A stretch of DNA of 64,000 nucleotides from Theristus sp. LFF4_11 (Eukaryota; Nematoda; Chromadorea; Monhysterida; Xyalidae): the NCBI GenBank assembly GCA_030248135.1, contig JASANC010002461.1, positions 180,058-244,057 of the forward strand. Reading direction: 5' to 3'. Shown here piece after piece: positions 37,501 to 49,500 of this stretch (position 1 is the stretch's first letter; the number at the start of each line of letters is the position of its first letter). The translations under genes and the position numbers were made by a program. The notes under the pieces were generated by a model, which saw only the letters and a program-made list of their open reading frames with translations, had not been told where the DNA came from and ran no database searches.

Positions 37501-40500
37501 GTCACGTCACGTCTCGTGTTTCACACGTACTTCCCGTCCATACAGACGTTTGTACGTACAGGCACGTCAATTCTCGAGTGGTTGTATACGACCATTCGTA
37601 AGAGACGTGCCTTTGACGTACGTCGACGTACGTCAGCATTCGTCGGTATGAACTGACCTCAATAGCCTTTGTAGTTTGTCTGTTGTTGTCAATGAAGAAC
37701 TTGCTTTGTGCAACCAATCAGCTCGTTCAAATTCAAGCGCAATACCGAATAAAGAAAAACGTTAAAGTTCCAGGACAAGTGTACATTGAGAATAAGAGCT
37801 CGTCGAACCGTATGATGAACCGGGCACAATAACACTGGACTTTTTCGCTTGTAGGAAATCGTCGCTACCAGGTATTCTGAAAAACACAAAAACGCATTAA
37901 AATCCACAAACAATCTCAGAAACAAACCAAAATCAAATGATCCACTTGAAACCAGTTGCAATTGCATTGCAATCCAATGGCAAGAAATGACATTGCAACC
38001 CCCCCCCAAACTTACAACGTGGAGCGCGACACGATGAGATCAACCTGCGGATCGTGCTTTGACTCGCTGATGATCTCATAGACCTGCTCAAAGGTTGCAT
38101 TCATCAGACTGCGTCCGTTCCATTCGAGCACCTCGTCACCTGTGCGGCAAACAGAACATGATGAATGATCTTGTCCGTGAAAATCACACAAACAATAAAG
38201 TCTGGTCTGGTCGTACAGCCATAAACTTAAATGGACGCACACGAGTGCATGAATGGCCGCTTCAAGACAGCGCACTCAGTAATGACAAAGTAATGTTGCA
38301 CATGGTCAAACCATGCCATACGCTACAACATCGTATGTGCGCGCGTCTGCGTTTGTGTGGCCGTGCAAAATTACTGTATCACAAGCAAAGTGCACTGACT
38401 TCCGACTAGCACTTTGGTACATCGAAACAAAGAATAGCGTCGCTGCCGCGACCCAATAATCAGCCTGCATAACTATTGTAACGCTGTGTTCCGCAACAAA
38501 TACACATTCTCAATAACGTTGTGTTTCTAAACAGAACGCAAAACGGGATTTGTCAAAGACTGTTTCGCGGGTTGTTTTGTCAAAAAGTGAACATTTTTCA
38601 AGCAACCGCAACAATCGCAGCCGGACGCACCAGGCCGGAGGCGTCCGACGGTGTCTGCGATCGAGCCGCGTTTCACGCGCGTCACAAAGGCGCCCAGACG
38701 GCCGGACTCGGTGCGACGGCCGCCGACGACCTTGAGGCCGAGGTCGCCGCGGGCGCCGGACGCGAACCGATGCAGCACCATGTGGCCGATCAGGCGGCGT
38801 CCGTCCGCAGAGGGCTGCCACGTCACCGGGTGCTGCAAAGTGACACTCACCGGGGTGACACCGCGCAATCGCTCTGTCGTTTTCGAAACAACATTTGCTC
38901 CTTTTAATTTATGTGCCTGCCAGATACACACACACACGCACATGCACACGTACATTACATCGACCCGCAAGAATCATGCGTTCTCCACTGCCCACACTCC
39001 ACACAATTCTCCACCGCACTTTGACAGAGATGAGTTGGCTTCAGCGGATTTGTCTGGATGGAACATCGCGCCAAACTCGAATACAGTGAACGAACGCGAA
39101 AAGCCACACTGCTTATCCGAATTCCCGAATTCGACTTGAACAAAAAAACGCGATTTCAAAAAAGCCAAAAATCACAAGTGTCCGCGAGACGCTCGTGTGC
39201 TGCGTGCTACTGCGGACGCAGGTTCGCTCGACGACGACACTCGTCAGGTGGCGGCTTCCGTCGGGCGCCACGAACGTGCGCCGGTGCACGTGCAGCTTCG
39301 TCAGACGTCCGACGCGTCGGCGACGTTGGCGACGTTCACGGTCAACGGACGCCGTCTCAATGACACGCGGCAGCAACGCCATGAACGGCAACATATTTGC
39401 TGTTGTACTCGCTGTTGTTGGTGGCGGTTAGGGATGGATCCGGCAAAATTGCCGGAATCCGGGCCGGATCCGGCAAAAGCCCATTCCGGCCGGGCCGGAT
39501 CCGGCAAAAATTGCCGGAATCCGGACCGGAATGGCCTTTTTATTTCAAAAAAACATCAACGCACATTTCGTCGCTTCTTCATCAAATTTTCAGCATAAAA
39601 CAGCACAGACACAGAAACAAAGTCAGCAAGACACAGCACGTGAACCAACCAAAAATTACAACAACAACAATTGACAAAATTCACATCGCATAGGGATAAT
39701 CAAGTGCTGGCAACACTCCATTCAGAAACATGACCTTTTCGGCGTTCTGAGTTGACAGCCGAGATCGACTGTACACAAACACCTGCTTGGCTTCAGAGAA
39801 CATTCGTTCGCTTGCCACGCTTGTTGGTAGCGGTGCCAGGTATCTGCGGGCGATTGTCGATAGTTTGGGGTATTTAGACGAGTTCAGCCGCCAAAAGTCT
39901 AGCATTAGATCACTTTTGTCCGGTTCGTCGATAAAATCATCCGACTCGTACTCGTACATATTCATTTCGCCGCGCAGTTCGTCTTCGAGACTGGATTCGC
40001 CTGACGGGTTGCGCGGTCGCGCAGCGTGAAACTCGATGCCTCCGTAGAGGCCAGTCGATTTCTTTTCTGGTTCGGGCTCGCGTTCACTTTCGTCATCGTC
40101 GTTGTTCGCGATCTCGGATGTATCGTCGCAGTTTGTGGGCGTCTCCGGTCGTTTCAACATTTTCTTTGCAATATGAAGTACACAACGAATCGCGCCTTCA
40201 TTTTCGAAGACGACTGCAGTATTCTTGAATCGCGGATCAACGTACGTGGCCATGATGTTGGATTCGTTGTGGAAAAGCGCACGGAAGCGTGTGTCGATGC
40301 TAGTCAGCAGCGTTTTTTTGTCGTACCAATGCCACTCGCATCGACTTGTTCGATGCGCTGCTTCAGTGCGCAAACGGCGGGCAACACCATTGAAATGGAT
40401 TCGTCGTCTCGTGGATTCGTCGTTGGGGGGGTTATCGGGTTTTAGGGGATCACGGAACCCCCGCACACCCACGGTAACACACGTCGTTAAAATCGCTGGT

Positions 40501-43500
40501 GTTCTGGGGCTCACAAAAAAGCAACTGTTTGACAGCTAACTGAATATGACCAACGAAGATGGCTGATTTCAAAAAAACCTGCTATATTGTTTATCAACAA
40601 CGTCGGCCAAAAGCTGGCAGCCACGTTTTTTAAAGTGGACGATGCTGCACATAAGTTTACCACTCAAGACTAAAAGCAGTGAACCATTTACCATTGAAAA
40701 GAACACTAAACTAAAGAAACGCTCACTGATCACATGTCAAATGCACAACAACAAAACCAACAAAGCACCGAAACAAATTTGTCAAACCATTGAACAGCTC
40801 TGAAACGGAGGAATCAACTGGTTAATTCGCGGGTCTCGGCCATTCCGGCCGGATCCGGCCGGATCCGGCAAAATTGCGCCGGAATCCGGACCGGATCCGG
40901 ATCCAATTTTAGGCGCCGGAATCCGGAATCCGGAATCCGGACCGGAACCGGCTCCATCCCTAGTGGCGGTGTTGCGTTCGCTGATTTTGTTCCGGTTTTG
41001 ATCTTATTTTGATAATGGCGATGTTTATACTGCTCGCTTCATTTCTGATGGTGAACGAAAAGCTTCGGCGAACTGAAACAATTCTACCAAAACTCTGGAC
41101 AAAATCGGTAATTCGGCAACTCGATATCTTCGACCAACTAAAAAACAATCAAAGAACACCAACTCTTAAAAACACTTGTCAGCCTTGTAAAAAAGCACAC
41201 GGCACACGAAACGAAGCTGCAAACACGGATGCGCATTGTGGTCAAAACACGCACGAAACTTTATTAGCCACACAGAAAATATCAGCTAATAAAGGTCCCC
41301 ACGGATTTTGAACAAAAAGTGCATTTCAGAATGCTGCTCAGACAAAGAAGTTCATACCCACAAACGACCATAAATGACTCTTGAGTTTGCTTTTTGTATC
41401 ATCGAGTACATTGGGAGATTTGAAATTTGGTCAACACTGTGAAAGCACTTAGGCTAATTGTCAGTGACAAAAAAGCACATCTTGAACATTCATAAGACGA
41501 CAAGAGAGACGTCTCAACAAAAAATACTGATTAGCAGCAATTCAACGCAATAAAATAAAAGTACAGATCACGTAATTTTTAATTCGCCGTGTCAAGCGGT
41601 TTGAATTAGTTCTCGCTCACGGAAATAAAGATGATAAAGATGAACTCGAAACATTTTTATCAAGCAGAAAAGGAAGTGAAAGGAAGCGCGTACACACTTA
41701 CCGAGAGGAATTTTTTGATTTTCGTCGTCAGCAACTCGTCGTCGTGGCCGTGGTGATGCCCGCGTCGTCTCCTTGACCCGCTGTGATGCGAGCTCTCACC
41801 GCCTGAAAAAATACTTTTGTACACACTATAATTTCACCTATTTATTTTGTTCAATTCGTTTCTCATTCAATGCCTTCTAATCTACCGGAGCTAACCGAAG
41901 AAACCACACTGAAAACAATGTTCATACTGTTTGCTTTGCTTAACCAACGCTGCATGAGAAAATCCCTCGGTCAAGATTGAAGAACACAGCCACTGAAACT
42001 AAAACTAAGCAGAGAGCTGAGTATCTAGATATAATGGTCAGAAGCAATACTATTGTAAAAAGGTCGGTGAAAAAGGTAAATTAGCAACGTTCAAAGATTG
42101 AAACTTGCCACAAACAATACAGAAGGCCGTGGAAACCGAAATAAACAATTGTATGATTGTTTGAAAATGTCAAAATGATACACATGAAAGCCAGAAGAAC
42201 AATAAGCCGAGACACCACACTACAGTTGCACTTGCACATGCGTCTGGTCTGGTTTCACCAAAATTTTATGACACCCAAAGGGTTCAAATTACTACACACA
42301 ACACCCAGTAATTAGAAGCTGCACAAGCCGAAACAATGAAAGGTTTCTGAAGTAGTTTCTGAGTAGTAGCTTCAGCTCAGTTCTGCCCTATCGACGCGTC
42401 GTTTTGAAATGGTCGATAATTAAAAACCGGATTTGATACAAGTGCAGACAAAAATTGAGCCCGAAAAAGCACGACTGGTTGGCGTTGGCCTCCGGTATTG
42501 AAAATGGCTATTCTAAAATACACGAACCACCAATAATACACATAAAAACTAGTCTAGTTAGTGTCAAAGAGGTTTAAAGCGAACGGAAAAACGATAGTTG
42601 CTTGTGCAAACTGACCACGGCGAGTTTGCTCAAAATTGTTCTTCGCTCTTCTCTCACCACCGTACAGATATGACAGAAGGCCTGAAAGCGACGGCACGAT
42701 TTGTTAGTCGCCAAACGAAGCACTTTTTGAACAGTTGTGACGCACCCTTGCTCAGAACAAAGTAAACAGACGGATAAACGGATGAACGCCATTAGCAATT
42801 AGCTTCAACGAAACCATTACAACAATCGATGATTCCAAATCTAAACATCAGAATCACGTGTGCGTTATGTTCTGTGCAAAGCTGGTTCAACGTCAAAATG
42901 AATTCCAATATTTGAAAAAATACACGCTCTTTTAGTGACTTTCACATTTTACACTGGCACAAATGTTAGTTTTGTCACGGACACATGGACGGTCGGACAA
43001 TGTGCTAAACTGTCGGTGTTGTAAGTGGCTCACGAGTTTGAAGAAACTCACAAAATAACACAAAAAGCACCGAAGAAGTGCATAAAATAAAAATCAGAAC
43101 AACAACAACGACAACAAATATCTTCTCAGAACCACAAAAAACAGCCGTTGTCAAGATGATAAAAATCAAAACCCCATTGAAAGAAGACGTATTTCATAAT
43201 GTTTCGTGATATCTAACGTGGGTACACCTAAAATGGGAGAACGCACAACAGAAAAAGCAATTACATCTGTTAAACCATCTGTAGTGTAACTCTAAATCAC
43301 GAGCAGTCAGCCGATTGATTGGTGACGCACGTGATGCAATGCATTCTGTGCAGAACAGATTCCGCCTCACAGCAACCAATCAGCTGACTGCATATAAATT
43401 AAAGAATTCCGGCTGTACTGAACCGCGTCAATGCAGCGACCAACCGTTCAGTTCCGGTTTATTGTGCAGTGCACGACATGAATACCAGAGAAGTGTCAGA

Positions 43501-46500
43501 CAGCATGAGTAGACAAGCGAAACAGCCAACCGTGCTCCGCGAGCGTTTCGCTGTCGACGGCGCGTTCGTCGCACGTCACGCACTCGTCCACGGGCGACTC
43601 CTCCTCGCTCGAGCTGTAGTAGGCGCTGCGCGTGTCGCGCGGACGCCGCTGCGGCGGCCGCCGGTAGCGCGCGCCACTGCGATGGTGCTGGTGGTAGCCG
43701 CCGCTGCTGCCGGCGCCGAGCGCACCGGACGCCGACTCGTAGCCGTCCGTGAAATGTCTGCTGCGGCGTGTCGTGCCCGCCCGGTGCTGCTGCTGCTGCT
43801 GACGGTGATGCCCCGCGCGCTCCATGATCATACCCGGGTCGGACGTCATCGAGTCCGTTCGCTCGAGCGGACGATTCAGGAAACCGGCCGAGCGATTCTG
43901 GTAGTAGTGGCGGTCGCCGGCGCGACGACGCACGCGGCCGCCGCCGCCCGAGAACTCTGCAAATGGGAACAGAGATCAGAGCGTGATAGAACGGTGCGCG
44001 CGTTCGGGAATGGCAATTGGCGACGAGCAATGCATCTGCAGAGACGGGGGCGGTGCTGCGCGTTGCGTTATCGCAGTGCACCCGTTGCGTGAACACACAA
44101 TTTCTCATAGTCCATATGTGCGTCTAGGCTAGGTGAATCTAGGCAAAGTCGTCCGAAAATGCAGTTGTACGCTGCAATTGTTAAGATGACTTCGCTTCGT
44201 CTGTTGCGCGCACATTTTGGTGGAACATGGAACTCTTGACTTGGAACATGTGCATATGGCAAATACCGTGGTGGTTCGTTTGGTGCACCACGTTGAGCTC
44301 GATTGGTATTTCACCAATGTGTATTTAGACGCGCTTCATTTTCCGACGATGTATCATTCGGAATCCACAGTAGTAAACATTTGCGTCGTGTTCGCGGCGC
44401 TGAATTAAGTACAGCAGGGTGAGCCAACAAAAGCGCGTGCAATAACAAAACAACATACGGACACGGCACTTTCTGCCAAAGAACGTGACGACTCACATGG
44501 CAGGTGACAGCACGAGTGCTGCTGATTTCACTGGCCCCCACCACCAAGCGCGCGACTGCTCGCTAACATCCATTCATCCCGTTTTATTTCGCAAACAGCA
44601 GGAAACTCCGATAAAACTGTATGAACAGCATGTAACCTGCTGCTCGCGACATCGACGACTGCGGCGTAGCGCTAATCGCGTTGGCGGAATCGATCATCGG
44701 CACTGGCTGTTTCAGCGAGGACAACGAGCCGGTGAACTTGTCGATCAAGGTGGACAGGCCGTGCGACCAGGTGCCGCCGCGTCGGCCGGCCGTCGGCACC
44801 GGCGGAGCGGAGTGCACGGCCGAGTCCGAATAGCGCTCGGCCTCGTCGTCGTGCTCAGCGATCGCGATCGGGCGTATCGCCGTTCGGCGTTGCTTACGCA
44901 GCGAGTGCTGGCGCAGCGACATCGCGCTGTCCGTTTCGCTGGTGCTGCCGCGTTGCTGCGCTGGTGCAGCCGCGTCGATCGCGCCCATCGTCACCCGGCG
45001 GTATCGGCGATTCACCATTTGTTTTACTTCGATGGATATTGTGCAAACAGTTCACCGACCAGATTTGTGAAGTTAGTTCGAGTTTATTATTCAGAATGCT
45101 GGCGACGAGTACAGGTGCCTCACACCGAAACACCAACAGTCAATTTCTTACTGAAATATGTTTGGTTGACCGACAACACCGAGAACAACTATCGATCGAG
45201 CAGCACCGAAAAAAATGATAGAAAACCCGTCTAACCCGTTCTTAAGTTCTTCAACAAGAAATAAGCTACTTTTACGTTCGCCTCTCAAAAAAGTTTACGA
45301 TACATTACTCCGTTGAGAAATTGGTCGATAAGAACAAAGCAATAAAGCAAGACCATTGACATCGACTCTCTGAACTAATTAAACGCGCGGCGAAGGTTTA
45401 TGATTAAGAGACGACAAAGCATCAGTTGGTGTGTACATCGAAACTAAAGCGAAATGAATTAAAAAAATTGTGTGCGCTAAGTTTTAAAGAAGTTGCACGG
45501 CATAATCGATCTGTGATGAACGCCCCGCTGGACGGAATGCACTGCAACAAGTGTTCAATTCAACAATGCACTGCAACAATTCACACTGGACGACTTGGGG
45601 ATCAATGTTTTCGGTACAGCGTATTTTCAACACGCATAATCGTCGTGAATAATTTAACGACGCCGAGCGGAATGAATTTTAAGATAATTCAATGGAGTCG
45701 GCGTATATTCCACCCATGAACCATCAAAAATGAACACAAACACCAGGGGTGCGATGTCTATTTTGTTGGCTCTGGGACTGAATGCGCTTGGAGACGTTGA
45801 ATGGAAATTCCAAATTTCAAGCTTGCTGCGGCAAAAACTCAAAGTTACCAACGTGACTCTCTGGCACTCGGCCGGCCATTACACCAATTTTGAATTAGCG
45901 CGCGTGTTTCCATTGTTTTCCAACGCGCGCGTTGAGTCGCCTAAGCAAATGAGCAGCCAGTGCTGCACTGCGCGCGTTGAGTCGCCTAAGCAAATGAGCA
46001 GTCACCCTTTGTCACCGCTCGTGGCCTGGTGGTAGTGCGTTAGACTACAGTCTGTGCACTCGGGGGATCGAGCCCCGCCGAGGGGTGTATAGGCACTTAA
46101 TGACAAAGAAAACTCGATAGGCGCCCTACTCAATGGCGTTCTGTACGCTTCTCTGGGTTAGCCCTGGCTAAAAACATCGCCTAAAAATCACAACACAACA
46201 CAACAACAACAACGACAACAACAACAAAGCAGCCAGTGCCGACCGTGTTCGCCTGCGGCCGCCTCCGGCACCCAGCGTCCCCTGTCGTCGTAGTAGCCAC
46301 GGCCGGTCGACGGCGGGACATAGTCGGCAAAGTTCACCGGGCGGCCGTGCGCGTCGTACAGCGGAATCGCGTGGCCGTCCGGGTCGAGCGGCGGAATCGG
46401 CCGACCGTTCTCGAACTGAACGTGAATCTCGCGGCGTTGCGCGTCGAACACCTGCGCCGGAAACTGACGCAGTCGCTGGCGTTGTTGCTGTTGTTGTTGT

Positions 46501-49500
46501 TGGTTGTAGCCTGCGATGGTGATGGTGATTGCGTTGCATTGCGATTCCAGGCAGCGTTGCACGAACGGAACACTGCTGATTGATTAATTGCTCGTGCACA
46601 TTTTGTGCACCAATTTGATTGTGTCCAGAGTCAAGGTCTTGAAGCATTGCATCCGTCCATTAGTTAGTGGTTTGTTTGTTGGCTCCACTTCTGAGAGCAG
46701 ATCACTCAAACGTGCGTATCGCTATACGGATAAATGAAGTACCCAAAACCAAAACACATGGATGATACGTTAACCGGATATATGAATTAAGAAACTGCAA
46801 ACCTTGACGGGCATACTGATTCTGCTGATTTTGTTGATACTGGGCTTGTTGCTGCTGCTGTTGCTGTTGTTGACTGCCACCAGTCTAAAAATTGAAACAA
46901 TGTTTATTTTCAACTTATCAAACAACATTTTGTATTGTGCACCACGTACACTCAATTTTGTTTTAAAAACATGTGTGAACTTGTGTTGCACATTTTGTGA
47001 GTCACTAGTGTGACAAACAGATTACTGACAAACAGATTACAACTATCAATAACAGCAACATACAACGTTTTGAGAATTTGTTATGAACCATTCGTTTAGT
47101 CGCAGATCAGTGCTCTCACTGCTCTGTAACTTTTTTTCACAATGTTAATCAGTGCGACAAAACAAATAATCTAAATTCGGACGTGTGTTCCTAATTACGT
47201 AGTTTGTAAACGGTACGAATTTCACAAAACAAAAAACGAGATTTTTTAAAATAAAATACCGATGTCAACGTTCAACACCTTGACTTGATGTGTTCTTGCC
47301 CGAATCGACACTATAACCTGTTCGCAAGCTTGACTGGGCTTTTTTAGTTAGCTGACAGTTCACGCACTCGCTTGAACTACCATATAGACACAGCGCAACA
47401 ACATGTACGCACACACAATCTAATCCATAAAGCTAAAATGCAATGCGATTCGCTTTTTTGCAATAATTGTGTGGTCCCTGCCATGTTTCAAGCCACTTTT
47501 TGTTCATGATGTTTATACATAGAGAGAGAGAGTGAACATGTCAGTCAGTTTTGTGTGCTTCAACGGTTCGGCTAGCTGATTCTTTCAATAGCATAGAATG
47601 GCGTGTGTGTCCGGCCGTACAGTGCCAAGAGCCTCCACACACACACGCAAGTGCGCATTTGCATTTTTATGCGTTAGTAAGGTTGTACTGGCATGCTACA
47701 TGCATCGTATGTTTGAGCATTTTGCAGTTTTTGCGGCACGTTGTCACTTTCAATCAACTTTTCAATCTACCTCTGTTTGTCACACACACACACACACACA
47801 CGCATACACATATCGGTGTACCACCACCAATGGCAAATACGATACGAGTGAAAAGTATGCACATATGCCCATTAAGTTATGTGTGGTGGCATATACAGGG
47901 TGATCCAAAAAAACTATAATCAGCAAAAAAGGCAAAATGGCTCGTTCTCGAGTTTGGAACATTTGCATCGGTTATGTTAATTTCTTTTGAAAATTCTGAA
48001 ATTTGGATGCACAGCAACATTTTTGACTCACAGTAAAAATCCGAGCAAATTTGTGCTTGTTTTTTGGTCTGAAGCTGACCCAAATTTCCGTAAAGACAAT
48101 CGCGTGATGCATTTATCCAACAAAAAAGGTGCGGAAGTATTTTTAAATGTTCTCATTTAGATGAACTTGTTCTGGGATCTGTCAAAAGCAGCGGCTGATT
48201 GTTCCCTGCAGCGCTAAAGAAGCTGCGAAAACATAATTGAAACAATAACTTAACAGTTTTATGTGTGAGTGACGTTGCAAACGTGAAGTTCAAATCGCTG
48301 CTGCACTAGTGTGCTTTAATGTTCCAATCCACGTGTCAGACCCAAACGTTGAATCAAATTCAAGAACGACCAGTTTCGCCCATTGTTGTTTTTTACAGAC
48401 ACCCTGTACGTATGGAACAATATTTTTTGAAACTACTCAAATCTGCCCCTGGACTCACAACGACTGTTGTGAGGAATGTAGTAAAGCACATTTATCCCCT
48501 AATGGGCTGATGGGTGTTTGATTTCAACCATCTTTTTACCCGATACATTCGGGCTTCTCGTTGTAATTTTTAAATTTCGTACACTACGCTCTGTATTTTG
48601 CGAAAAAGCGACAGGTTTGACAAACATAGGTTTGCAATGGACCAGCCATTGAAATATGTGCATGTGTTACTACTGCAAACACTGAAAATTGGGAACAACA
48701 CGACACCGCAATAAAAAGCACACCGTTTTAAACAAGATGTACATTTTTTACAAAGTCGCATTAATTCAAAAAATTGCCATTTTCAACGCTTTCACTTCAC
48801 AACATAATTCAACAAATAAATAGCCAACAACTTAGCATACAGCAACACTTTATTTTTGGCGCAGCAATAAAAAAACAATTCGTATGGTCCCCACTGAACA
48901 CTAAACACATGTGCGGATGCTAATGTGAACACATTGTGAAAACCAGCGTTTTCAACCAAATTGCAGCGTTTCTGGACGAGGAATCATCCTGAATATTCAT
49001 AAAAAATGCCGTCGTGTATGCAAATGAACAGTTTTTTCTGAACATCGACCACCCACAATCGAACTCAAAATTATAGACGATCAGTTAATTGGTTGGTCAT
49101 CAAGTGATGCATGATTTCTGTACAGGCATTGCTGCAGGGGAGTCTGTGCTGCACAGAAAGCATGCATCACGTGATCAGCGGCAGCCAATCAGCATGCTGC
49201 CTACAATTTAGAGTTCGACTGTATTAGACTATCACAGAAAAACCCGAATGTCATGCTTCATGTCATTTTCAAAGACAAGATGCTTTCAAATGCCGCATAC
49301 CAAAGATCGTGTTTTTAACGACAACCACAGTGTTTCGTTTTCTTTTCATTTCAGTCAGACTGGTCGTTATACCGTCCCATTTTTAGTAACATTCATTCCA
49401 GAACACACAAGCAGCATTTGCAAATATCCGCCGACTACTCATGAACCACCGCAACGACGTCGTTCGTTTTTCACAGCAAGACGGCAGTGCAAACATACTA

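Noticed and set aside
38833..38860. 18-nt micro-intron (gtgagtgtcactttgcag) just before the PDZ exon, with exon continuing upstream
   Set aside because: Too short for a spliceosomal intron. The stretch is simply the acceptor region; exon 41702-41802 joins directly in phase.
46017..46090. Functional tRNA gene
   Set aside because: A and B boxes are present but the acceptor and anticodon stems do not pair well, and it continues into a body and simple-repeat tail typical of a SINE.
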